Notes under the pieces: model-generated
The model's database searches: none
Told to the model about the DNA's origin: nothing
The model's input: only the letters and a program-made list of their open reading frames with translations
Program-made: the position numbers and the translations under genes
Shown here: positions 44,269 through 54,775 of the stretch, in pieces
How the letters are laid out: every line of letters starts with the position of its first letter
Numbering within the stretch: position 1 is the first letter of the stretch
NCBI GenBank assembly: GCA_014529385.2
Contig: CM043967.1
Location: 85,382,778-85,446,777 of the forward strand
DNA length: 64,000 nucleotides
Direction of reading: 5' to 3'
Source: Adiantum capillus-veneris
Taxonomy: Eukaryota; Streptophyta; Polypodiopsida; Polypodiales; Pteridaceae

Positions 44269-44340
44269 ATGATTTACAATGGGAGACTTTGGGTTTCTTA
44301 TATTGTCACCTAGGCAAATTATCCTACCCAAGATTTGACA
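44269..44340 (-). repeat. copia-C 5' LTR, 5' fragment (inverted half)
   Basis: The minus strand starts TGTCAAATCTTGGGTAGG and has an ACAATATAAGAAACCC box. Its start is the exact inverse of the LTR end TTTGACA at 34442-34448. The remainder of the LTR is at 34335-34448. Confidence 0.65.
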
Positions 44341-44429
44341 AGTAAAATAAATACTTAATTCCAAAATAAATGTTGGGATCACATTGGGCTATTCATTTGA
44401 GATGCCATACCTTATAATTGGCTTACATA

Positions 44430-47290
44430 GCAATTGATTTGTCTCAAGAAGAAGAGGAGATCCTCATCAGAACCCTAAGGAATATAGGGATGCCTCTGCG
44501 TGGTCTTATAAATATTTGAAGGGACTAGATCATGACATCTGTTAGCATACTACACCCATGTGAGATGATGCTAAGCGGAGCAGACAAAGATACTTATAAT
44601 GATTCTTTTGCAAAAAAGATCAAGGAGGAGATAGAAAAACTCAAGGAAGTGGAATTCATCTATGAAATAGAACATACCAATTAGATGTCCCCAGTGTGTG
44701 TGAATCTTAAGAGGGTGAATGATGCGACCATAAGTAATAATTACCATCTTCCTATCACTCATCACATCCTAGAGAGAGTGGTTGGAAAAGAAGCTTAGAG
44801 CTTGTTGAATGGATTCTCTGGCTACAATCAATTAGCCATTGATCCCAAAGACTGACACAAAATGGCTTTTGCCACAGAAGGGGGAACATTTTTGCACACA
44901 GAGTCATGCCTTTTGGGGTGACAAATGCTCCAGCAACATTCCAAAGGCTGATGAGCCATGCTTTCAAGAAATACCTGAGAATCTCTTAGAAGTTTATATC
45001 ATAGACTTGTGATTGCATTCATCCAAAAGAGAAGAACACTTTGAGTATCTCAAAAGTGTCTTTTAGAAATGTCTATATAGAATTTGTCTAAATCCTGAGA
45101 AATGTGTATTCATGGTTAGACAAGGAATATTTCTCAAACATATTGTTCCAAAAATGGAATTCCTAAAGATAAGGAGAAAGTGGTAGTTACTACTAAAATT
45201 TATAGACCAATTAATGTCAAGGAATTTCAAGCATTCATGAGACACTGTGGATATTATTGAAGATTTATCGACATGTATGTTGTAATTGCAAAACCCATTT
45301 AGGGCCTTATCACTCAATTTGTATGGATTGATGAGTGCAAAGAGTCATTTCAAAAGCTCAAGCAAGCTTTGTCTTTAGCACCTATCTTGAAGACTCCATA
45401 TTTGACTAAAATTTTTTGTGTGCATGTTGATGCTTCAAATTTTGGTATTGGTAGTATATTGGCACAACCGAGAGACAAAACCGTGGATTTTCCCATCTCA
45501 TATGCTAATTGGCAACTGAACACGATAGAAAAGGATTATATAATGATAGAGAGAGAAGGTCTTAGAATGATTCATGCCGTCAAGAAGTTCAAGCATTACT
45601 TATTGGCAAATAAATTTGTCTTCTTTGTGGACCACCATGCACTACTTTATCTCATCAACAAACCATGTAATATTGGATGAATTTTAACTGGTTCATCATC
45701 TTATCGAAGTTTGATTTTATGGTGGTTGTTAAAAAGGGCACCATACATCATAGAGTTGATCATCTGTCAAGGATCACCTCAAGGGAACCTCCCAAGGGAG
45801 TTGATGATGATTTGCCACATGCATATATGTTCTCAATTGAGATTTTTCTTAGATGATAAGAAGATCTAGTTACTCTGATGATGAGAGCACAAGTAGATTC
45901 ACATATTTTGCTTCCTATAATATCATGTTTGATTGAGAAATCAGGTATGTGTCAATTGTTGGTAGGGAGGTTGTATCAAAAGAACAAAGACTGAATTCTA
46001 CTTTTGTGCATAAGCCTAGAGGATCATGCTAACTACTTAAGCTTATATAATAGTAGTTAGAATCCATTTTATAGTAGACTAAACATTGAAACAACTTACA
46101 TGATTAGGGGTTTACTGGCCAAACATGAAAAGGGATGTGCATGCCTATGTAGACCATTGCTCCAATACAAAAAGAGAGCAGCAACACCACATGCTACCTT
46201 GTTTCAAATATATATTACACCTAGGTGGAGCATATATTTTGTGGAAAACTTGACAAACAAGAAACTACCTATCTGAACACCATATTAATGAATTTGGGAA
46301 TCTCCCAATTTTCACTTCTAAAATGAGCTTAAGATTTGACCATGTGGCCAAATCTTAGCCAAAGTTTTGAGAGAATGTCTTGGAAGACCTTCTCAAGTAC
46401 TACCTTGTGAAAGTCTTTCGTCTTAAAAAACAATTTGAGATTTTTCAAATCTTCAATACATCGGTGATTCCCAAATTGGCCCTAAAGTGTCAAACTCTCT
46501 AATATGGTGTTCATGAGTGAACGTAGACAAAGAGCAATCAAAATAGAGGTTGCAAGCTACACCATGATCGGCCAATAGCTATACCAACAAGGAATGGACA
46601 AACAACTCAAACTATGTGCTATGAAGACGAGTATATTCCTATCTTGGAGCAAGCCCATGTGGGTCTAGCAAGGGGCTATTCCTCTCACGAGACTATGTCT
46701 AAAGCAATGATGATGGCTAGTATATTGTGGCCAACTTTGTTTGCAAATAATAAAGAATTTATCATGAGATGTGACTCTTGCCAATGCCAACTAGAATGGA
46801 CAACATGCCATTGTGACCAATGATGGGAGCATGAGCATTTGCTAAGTGAGGTATTGACTTTGTTGGTCCTATACAACCCCCACCTTATGAAATGCAAGCA
46901 TATTATATTATTGTTTTCATAGATTACCTGACCAAGTGGACTGAAGTGAGAGACACTAGGAAGAATGTTGCATGACACCATGGCTACATTCTTGTAGAAA
47001 TGTCTATTCATATGATATCGACATTCTATTGAGCTCATGAGTGATAGACGGAGATGCTTTCTCAACAAGGTGATAGACAACTTGATGAACAATTTTATGG
47101 AAAACCTTGAGCAATTGAAGATGAATGATCTTCTAGAAAGAATGCAAGATCAAACGCCAACAAGTCATTGAAGAGGCTCAAGAGGAATCACATTTGAGTT
47201 CTAAAGAGAAAAGCGGCAATGTGACCAATCCTAGAAATCATGCCAGTCAATATGCTTCAGGTTCAAGCTCTACATTTCAGCATTAGCAAA
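44430..47290 (+). pseudogene. decayed gypsy pol (RT, RNase H, integrase), G1/G3-related
   Basis: Plus-strand pieces occur in the correct order. An RT entry motif ASAWSYKYLKGLDHDIC lies near 44490. RT text follows: VNLKRVNDATISNNYHLP and NGFSGYNQLAI (44700-44840), then MPFGVTNAPATFQRLM in another phase (44910). RNase H (45369-45680) reads VHVDASNFGIGSILAQP...YIMIEREGLRMIHAVKKFKHYLLANKFVFFVDHHALLYL, close to the G1-prime RNase H. An integrase zinc-binding piece ends RCDSCQC (46614-46800) and the core reads IDFVGPIQPPPYEMQAYYIIVFIDYLTKWTEVRD (46850-46960). Stops and shifts are everywhere. It is a fossil. Confidence 0.8.
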
Positions 47291-47299
47291 AGATGTTGG

Positions 47300-47693
47300 G
47301 TCCATGTCTATTGGGGTCTATCTTTTTTCCACGTGCCCAGGGGCTAGCTAGAGTCATTTTCTTTCATGTCGATTCAACTCTTCATGTGGTTAAAGTCTTT
47401 TTTTTATATTGAAGTTTGGATTGAATTTGAAGTTGAACTCAAAATTCAAAACTGATCAATCAAAACAAAACTAATAGAGTAGATTTTTAGCACACTAAAC
47501 TGAACAAAATTCCATACACTGTGGGCTAAACTAAAATAGAGCTTGAAATTGAACCTGTTGTAGAACAAAAACCAAAACTCAACACATAGAATGCAGATCT
47601 ATACTCACACATAGCTCCTTCCCTTCCTTTCAAATAAAAAACATAATCTCAACACACAACACACACTACGATTGGAGCTTAGTGCAAAGAAGT
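47300..47693 (-). other. G3 (right copy) leader
   Basis: It aligns with 10720-11105 of the left G3 copy (for example AAAACCAAAACTCAACACA and GATTGGAGCTTAG). It abuts pol text of the opposite strand at about 47300. Confidence 0.7.
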
Positions 47694-47712
47694 TCCCTAG
47701 CAACAATGCCAA
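47694..47712 (-). promoter_or_regulatory. primer binding site of G3 (right copy), tRNA-Asp type
   Basis: The minus strand reads TTGGCATTGTTGCTAGGGA, a mutated tRNA-Asp-type site next to the LTR end at 47716. Confidence 0.7.
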
Positions 47713-47715
47713 GAA

Positions 47716-48236
47716 TGTCGATTGTTGGGACCTTACTTAGCGCCGTGTGCAAGCCACATAGACTGCAGGCACACAACCTCTGCACATACAGCTCCACATC
47801 AACAAAAGGTGTGTCACTCACCTCCTGCATCACCGTTGATGAGGAAATTCCATGCATGTAGAGAGAAAGAATCCCACCTATGCCACTTGATCACCTCACT
47901 CTGCTATGCCACCAATGATCGATCGCACACGCCCTCTCTCTCGCTCTCACATACACTCATAGGCAGCAAGAGGATAAGGTGAGAGATAAGCAGAGCAAGA
48001 GAACTGCATTGGTACTTTGAGAATGAAGAAAACAGTAAGTTACAAGCCTTTTATGTGGGTCGTCCCGTTCACATATGAGCGTCCACACTTGGCCAGTCAG
48101 CACTAATTTTTTATCTAAATAAGTATGTGATGCGCCTCTCATCAACGACCACCCAATGAATGAAAATGTGGAACCGACAAGCTTGGTCCATGATTCAATA
48201 TAAGACAATTAATAAGAATGTCGTCCTAAGTCAACA
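47716..48236 (-). repeat. G3 (right copy) 5' LTR, 521 bp
   Basis: Plus-strand ends TGTCGATTG and CTAAGTCAACA. It shares CGTGTGCAAGCCACA and GGTGTGTCACTCACC with G1-family LTRs, so G3 is a sister family. The matching partner LTR for this copy was not found in the window. Confidence 0.75.
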
Positions 48237-50655
48237 TTGAATTTTTCCTTCTCTCTTCCATTGTGCCTTAGAGCGGTCTTAGCACTTGGTTTTTATGCCA
48301 AGGCCAGTGTTTGAACTCCTTCCACAAGCACAAAATCAATTCATCTTTATATTGGATAGTCATACATTTCAGTGTGTTATGCTCAAATATTCATTTAGCA
48401 CTTTGTGTGAACCTTTCTCCACACAAAAATAGTGTTGCTATTAAGTGCTTTCTTGGGAAAATGCCCTTTGCAGATGCTTCACACATAACAACTCTTGAAA
48501 ATTAGTAGGAAATGGTCCTTAAGTGAGATAGCACTTGGTGTTATGTGCTAGTTGGTTTATAAGGGCTCTTTGTTAAAAGAATTGGTGTTTGCAGCAAGCT
48601 AACACAACTATGCATTTTTTAGCCTAATTTTGTAATTCTCTTCATTATTGATATATAAATCCCATCATATCCAAGGATGTAATTATAATTATCCTTACAA
48701 GAATGTGAAGTCGGTATCTAGATTCAGGTTTGTTTCACATTTTGAACCTGTGGCTAATTTGTAAAAGCGAAGGTTTGTAAAAAACCCTTAATGAAGTTTT
48801 TGGATAATAAGCACACATACATTCTTTCAGTTTTATGTACTCTTGTGCTATCTTCTCTTGCTTGTAACTCCCTCGTGGATGGTTTGTTTGGAGCGTTGTC
48901 TATTCCATTGTGTTTGCAGGTGAAAGCTCTATGCAACATTGTAAGTATCTTGTGATGATCTATGATTTTTTGTAGCTAATCCTCTTCTTAATATAATGAT
49001 AACTCAAGCTTTAAGCATCCATATTGCAGTTTATGCATAGGAGAGGTATAAAGGCAGCATTCCTAAGCTATCAAGTGCATTTTGACCCGAAACTGACTAG
49101 ATCAAAATAGCCGTGTAGATAATAAGCATTTTTCTTTTGGAAAATGGCTAGAATGTGGATTTAAGACCTTGTTGGTATCGTTTGGACCTTGTTTGCTTGA
49201 TAAATCATCAAAGTTTGCTTGCAAATGTTTCAATTAGGTTTTTATGACTAACATGCACTTGAGTAAAGCTTTGAGTAGAAAGGATTGAGTGTGTTTTCTA
49301 AGAGCTGACAACCTGTTGTAGCCTCCATGCACTAGTCAATTTGACTCTACCCCACGGTATGGCATTTATGTATGTGGCTCTTGCTATGGTTTACAATAAG
49401 ATAGAACGAGGCTTGGTAACCACCACGAGCTTACATTTTAGTGCCATTGTCGGAGATGCGGTGACCTAAACTACAGAAAACCTCAGAACTCAGATATTAT
49501 TCTCCAACACTTCCGCTAGGTGCACCTAGAGTAAAACATCATCTTTTGAAAACCACATGGTTGAGGTATGTTAACTTCAGCTGTGTAGAGGTATCTTGAG
49601 TGTAGTTGTACTTGTTGAGGATCTTTAAGGTGTAGATTAGGTTGTTTTTGAGTGGTTGATGAGTTAGGCTATGTTAGAGTCTAAGAGTTGACACTCATTG
49701 CATAAGAAAAACAATAAAAAAACCAATGTTTGTGGAAACTTTCCACTACCTTCTTCCTGATTTGATGAGGAGTAGGGTAATTAAATACCAAGGTGAATTG
49801 GCGACCTATCTCACCCCTTGAATTTTCATCAGCGATTTGTATCGTTAATTTCAAAGTTTTTACGTTTCGGACTCATAAGGTAAGCTCAAGAGACCACAAA
49901 ACATCATTTTTGCTCAAGGATAGGTAGGTCTTAGAAAAGTTTTGGAAATTCATCCGTAAGTCAAAACTAGTTTGGCAAAAAGATATTATGATCTCTTCAA
50001 TAATAAATGCATGAAATTTTGGTTTTTTTTTTCCAAAAGTACTTGAAATATGATGTATAAGACCTGAATGGCATCAAAATTCCAAAAAAGTGTTGTTTCA
50101 AGCTTGTAGATAGTAAGTGCTAATTTTTTTATACCTAAAATTGACTTTTAGCTCAGGTACATCTTATCTAGGTGAATTATGAACACTTGTATAAAGGCTT
50201 CAAATGTTTTGAATTCATTGGAGAGCAATATTTGAGCCAAAGAAAGCAACTTTCATCTTTGATCCAACAAGTAACGGAAGGTAAATATACCCAAAATTGA
50301 TTAGAATTTGATGAGACCTCTTGAGAGGTCTTAAAATACCTTGTACTAGCTGTTTGAGTTGTAAGAGGTTGAAAAACTTGCAAATCTAGACACCTAGATA
50401 ATAAGTGCACTTATTATCTTCTGAGATGAAAGTACAAACTTTTCATCCTTTGGCAATACCACACGCTAGAACATAGTGTATTAAGACCTTGATTTAAGTT
50501 TGAAGTCAATTGGAGTTGTACGTTAGGCCTCGATTTTATTGAAGACCGATGAATGATACAAAGTTGGGTATAGAAACTTGAAAGTTGAACCAAAATTCAT
50601 AAAACTTGACAAGTGACCTATTTATAGTGTGAACACCTAGTGCAAGTCAAAAAAA
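48237..50655. other. AT-rich stretch without genes, degenerate phrase repeats
   Basis: No coding similarity, LTR or RNA gene is seen. Loosely repeated phrases occur: (T/A)TAAGACCTTG with a following AATTGG-like block near 49170, 50060 and 50480, and TAGATAATAAG near 49115 and 50395. A perfect palindrome AGACCTCTTGAGAGGTCT-like element is near 50313-50331. G1-prime is inserted at its right edge, and the 60 bases beyond G1-prime (63943-64000) continue the same style (GTGCGCTTATTATCTCC). Confidence 0.5.
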
Positions 50656-50660
50656 AAGTG

Positions 50661-51228
50661 TGTGCGCGTCTGTCGCATGTGTCAATGCAAGGAACTTGCC
50701 GATACACTGTGTGCGAGCCACAAATGGCTCCAAGCACGCAACTAGCCTAAACTAGAAAGCTCAAAGATGGCGATGGTGTGTCACTCACCGCTCTACGCTT
50801 GCTGTCGTGAAGGATTCCTTGCCGCGAAGAAGAGGGAGACACCGCTACGCCGCGCTCAACCACCTCGTCGCCGTCGTGCCGCCGCAATGCTCGATCGCAC
50901 TCTCTCTCTCTCTCTCTCTCTCTCATACACACACACAAGGAGATGAAGAAGAAGAAGATGGAGATGGAGCAAGAGCACTCTTCAATTGCACAAATGAGAG
51001 AATAAGTGAATTTTAGGTTTAGTTGACTTTTATATGAGCTCGCCCCATTCACACTTGGGCGCCCATGCTTAGCCAACTAATCCCTTGAATGTTCCAATTA
51101 GAGTGCGCCTCTCATCGGCGATCACTCTTACCCTTTTCCTATTGGACCGACAAGCCCGGTACCTGACTCTACCAAATAAATAATATAGCGTCCATCGTAG
51201 GTGATAGGAATGTGCGTGAGGATTAACA
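50661..51228 (-). repeat. G1-prime 3' LTR, 568 bp
   Basis: Plus-strand ends TGTGCGCGTC and GGATTAACA. A TATA box (minus TATAAAAG, plus 51027-51034) and a short (CT)n tract at about 50898-50925 are present. The differences from 63321-63937 are mostly C/T and G/A. Confidence 0.95.
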
Positions 51229-51243
51229 TGTCCCCCTTCCTGA
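51229..51243 (-). promoter_or_regulatory. polypurine tract of G1-prime
   Basis: The minus strand reads AGGAAGGGGGACA directly before the LTR start TGTTAATCC. Confidence 0.9.
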
Positions 51244-52619
51244 TGTAGATTCCGTCCTCGGAAGCTATTGAGTTGAATCTTGTTCATCGAGGTGGAAGAG
51301 CATTTGAGATGAATGTCCTTAGCCTCCTTCAGTCACTGCAAAATCAAACAACATTGACAGAGTAATTGCATTCTCATATACAATTAAAAAGCATATGCAG
51401 TTTTAGGCAGACAAATTGATTGGTAGCATAATTCCAAACCATTTGTCAGCAATAAACATTAAATTGCAATATAATCAAACGCATAAATAGTTGCTAAGGT
51501 AAAAAACTAAACAAGTTCAGGATCGCTAATTCAACGGTCGAAAGGCACTAAAGATTGACTATTAATACCATGGGCAAGCTTCTCAATTTTCTTTGGTCAA
51601 TTAAGTTGTTTAATCGCGAGAGCCAAGTATTTCATGTCCGATGGCTGACTAGAGGTTATATCTAGAAGTCCTTGTAGTTAAGCTACGATAAAAGGAATTT
51701 CTCATGAAATCGTTGCCTGACTGATTACCTTTTCTTTGACCCCCCAAAGTCTTTTCACAGTGATTCAATTTTGACGTGTGTGCTTATTTTGTATGCCTTG
51801 GATTTTTTGCTTTTCAAGGAAAAGCGCCCACACTGGGAACCTCTAGGGCTCTAGTACCATAGGCGATACATGTGAGTGGAGTGCCAAATCAAGCTGAGGT
51901 TTCTCTTCCAGCTTAAGATTCTACATTGTGGCACTTTGATTTTTTGTTTGTTCATTTTCAGCATTTTAATTTTGTAACTTTGGGGGGTTATATAACATTG
52001 TTACCCTCCCCAGGCTCATCACACTAGTAAACTCCCTTTATAATACTTAAGCTAAAGGTCAATAGGGACTAAGCCCACTAGAAAGCCCTAGTACATTTCA
52101 CACAATGCTGCCTAAATCGGATTAAGAACCTAAGTAACCATTGATAATTAGGAAGGCATTCCCCATGGTATTAAGAGAAGATCTCTAACACCTAGCTTGG
52201 TCAAACTAGCTTAGTCGGACTGTTTGATTTTTAACCCTAGACAAGTGATTATGACAAAAAATTACATTGATTTTAATGTTTGATACTAAGCAAATGCGTT
52301 GAATATTATGCTACCAATCACAATTAAAGCAGACAAACATAGATGCAAAAAAGATAACAGGCAATGCTAATGGACAAGAAACACCTGTTTGTGTTGATGG
52401 TCATGCTTGATTTGAAGTGTGAATGAGAGAAATATTCCATGAAGGTCCAAATCCTAACAACAGCAACACGTTCATGTACACACTAAGAAACACAAAGAAT
52501 ACCTCTAGGAGGCACATCAGTGGGAAAAGGTACCAACACTTATTGAACATAATTAAAAAACATAAGGAACCCTAACCTAATTATTTGCACTCCCCCTAGA
52601 GAGTCAAGAGAATAGGATA
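51244..52619 (-). other. G1-prime 3' non-coding region
   Basis: It aligns with 17150-18489 of G1 over most of its length. I see no open frame with family similarity. Confidence 0.75.
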
Positions 52620-53015
52620 TTGTAGAGATTGGGGGAAAACCCTAAGGATAAACCCCTATCCTCGTCGTCGAGAAAAAAAACTCATCATTCGTGAGGCTAT
52701 ACGTGCCATCCGTATAATCATATAAATCTTCATCATCATCAGAGGCAGCAATGTTTACTAAAAAGGTCACTAGACGCCTATAGTCATCTTGGTCAAAAGG
52801 ATAGGCTTGTGCAATGGGAGATACAGACGTATCAGTCATTCTAACTCCTAGAAATTCCTCTCACATGCTAGCGTACCTACCAAATCCCATTCACAGGCAA
52901 GCACCTAAAAGACCATGTGAAACATTTGTGAAAAGTAACGAGGGTACCTCTCACCCAAGGCAAGAGTGGATGACTCTAGCGTACTAGCTATATCTGTACA
53001 TGCAAATAGATGATG
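52620..53015 (-). pseudogene. G1-prime 3' accessory coding-like block
   Basis: Minus-strand translation gives TLALGERYPRYFSQMFH, a stop, then LACEWDLVGTLACERNF. After a phase change it reads SPIAQAYPFDQDDYRRLVTFLVNI and an acidic segment DDDEDLYDYTDGTYSLTNDE. G1 has both parts in the same order (18490-18950). Protein-level conservation between diverged copies suggests a real coding region in the ancestor, possibly two exons or one frameshifted frame. I cannot assign a function and see no membrane or signal segment. Confidence 0.5.
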
Positions 53016-53289
53016 GTTAGAGTGAAAAATATTACAAGGGCCGTGTTCTTGTGCATAATGTGTTTTTATGATTTTGTGTTATGGCTCTTACTCTTTTACT
53101 TTTTTATCTTGTTTTTGTGAGTATAAGGCTTTATACATTCCCTAAGATTGGAGATTAAGAGGTCAGAGAGGAAGGTTGAGAGGGAAGCAAGTGAATGATG
53201 GATGTCAGCAAACACTCCTCCCTTCCTTGGGTAGATCATACCTTTTGGAATGATGTCGTCACCCTTTGAAACCAGTTGTTCCAAGTTGT

Positions 53290-54060
53290 TATAGGTGAAG
53301 GTTTTAACCAATAGTTTTCGACCGCCCTATGCGTTTCATCTAGTTGCAAGGGTGGTAAGGTACTCTCCCATGATTTTATTTGCAACATTGTTGTAGATGG
53401 TGAACTTACAACGGGAGGTGCAAACTCTTTCTTGCTTGTATGGATATGTACACTGGTAGGTGGAGGTTGTGTTGAAGTTTCTATTTCCGTATAGGAACTA
53501 CACGAAGAGCAAGAAGCTTCATTTGATTTTGTTGTTCCTGAGCTAGGTGGAACAAATCGTTCTTTCTTCGATACCCAAACTAACTCTGGAGCAAGTGTGT
53601 AGCATTATGTGATTTTTTCCTTTCCACGATCTTCAATTTGTTTTGGAGCCACAAGATTGAGCTCACATGGGCCCGGTGACAAGTAAGAGCACAATTTACG
53701 TTTTGGCACCCAGCTTTGATCATTTCCTTCATAGTAGCTTTGGGCTTCCAATAGTTTTTTAGGAATCCAACACAACGTTACTTTACATTTCTTGGGGTGA
53801 ATGGGACGTCTCTTACCAGGCTCCTGTCTTTTAGCACTGGCTATGGTTGCTAAAGAAGCTTTAGGGACCCACTTGTATGTTTTCTTTGTTATATTGGGAT
53901 GGGTCTTGTGTGTCTCAAGCTTTATTTCAGCTACATCAGTTGAAGCTCTAGAGAGTTGGGCTATGGGGACATATGGTTCAACCTCTTAGACATGCAATGT
54001 TTTCAGTTTTATTTCCTTAAGAGGCAATATCCCAGGGACTATGGCTTGAGTGGCACGGCT
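53290..54060 (-). pseudogene. G1-prime C-terminal tail with W-V/I-P-K motifs
   Basis: Minus-strand translation after a phase change near 54060 gives TQAIVPGILPLKEIKL, EPYVPIAQLSRAS and then KKTYKWVPKASL, CWIPKKLLEAQSYYEG, SWVPKRKLCSYL, PKQIEDRGKEK and LVWVSKKERFVPP. A Ser/Thr/Pro-rich stretch follows. Four W-(V/I)-(P/S)-K units within about 120 residues look like a short repeated motif. G1 has the same series. It has two in-frame stops (after KTLHV and after GKEKIT). The function is unknown. A basic, W-P-K-containing tail could bind nucleic acid or chromatin, but that is a guess. Confidence 0.55.
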
Positions 54061-54773
54061 AAGAGTTGGTTTCTGTGTTGTGCAACCCCTGTCCCCCAAT
54101 CAATAGTGTATTTGGTGGCTATCATCCACGTCCGTCCTAGGTTTATATTACCCTCCATAGTTCCAACAGGCATGACCAAAAAGGCTTGAGCTACAACCCC
54201 ATTGTCATAACTGACATAAGTGTGCCAAATTCCAAAAACAGCAGTTTTTTTCTTGTTGACACCCTTGACTTGGATAATACTCTCAGATAGAGGTGGCTTC
54301 CCTAACTGACACCACACCCCATATGATAGCAGATTATATTTAGCACCCATGTCCAATAAGGTGTTATATAGCACTTTTCCATAGGTGCTATTTAGCTCAA
54401 TAGGGTATCGTAAAGGTGTGTTAGAGTCCAACCAATCTTCGTCGGTTTCAACGTGGAATGCATGTGTGACTCCAAGGTTAGCCTCTTGTTTTTGTCTTAT
54501 GCGTTGTTGTCGCTTCTTAGCCTCAGCTTGAGCTTGTATCTTCTTCAATTCTGTTTGTGCCTTGGCTGCCTTTTTTGTATGGATGGCACATAGCTCCTCT
54601 TGGCTTAAAGGATCATAATATGTTTTAAATTTGCTCCCATTGAGGAATCCAATGGTTTCAACTCCATCAAGAGTCTCCACACGAATGGTTCCTTGTGGGG
54701 TGATCTCACATACTCTATATGGTCCTTTTCCCGCATATTTCAACTTTTTCTTTTCGTCACGCACTCCATACAA
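54039..54773 (-). pseudogene. G1-prime integrase C-terminus, charged linker and second retropepsin-like domain
   Basis: The open segment of 244 codons starts in the integrase C-terminal module (YAGKGPYRVCEI, KFKTYYDPLS). It then has a highly charged, probably coiled-coil linker (KKAAKAQTELKKIQAQAEAK, 54490-54590). Next comes LLDMGAKYNLLSYGVWCQLG (Asp codon 54351-54353), VNKKKTAVFG, DNGVVAQAFLVMPVGT and INLGRTWMIATKYTIDW. The first motif matches an aspartic protease active site (DTGA in G1), and LGRTWM matches the second retropepsin motif. The regular protease upstream of RT ends similarly (TLGRPFMREAKMVHDW), which suggests the two are duplicates. Here Thr has become Met (ACG to ATG). A domain in this position is not something I recall for other gypsy elements. 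Confidence 0.7.
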
Positions 54774-54775
54774 AG

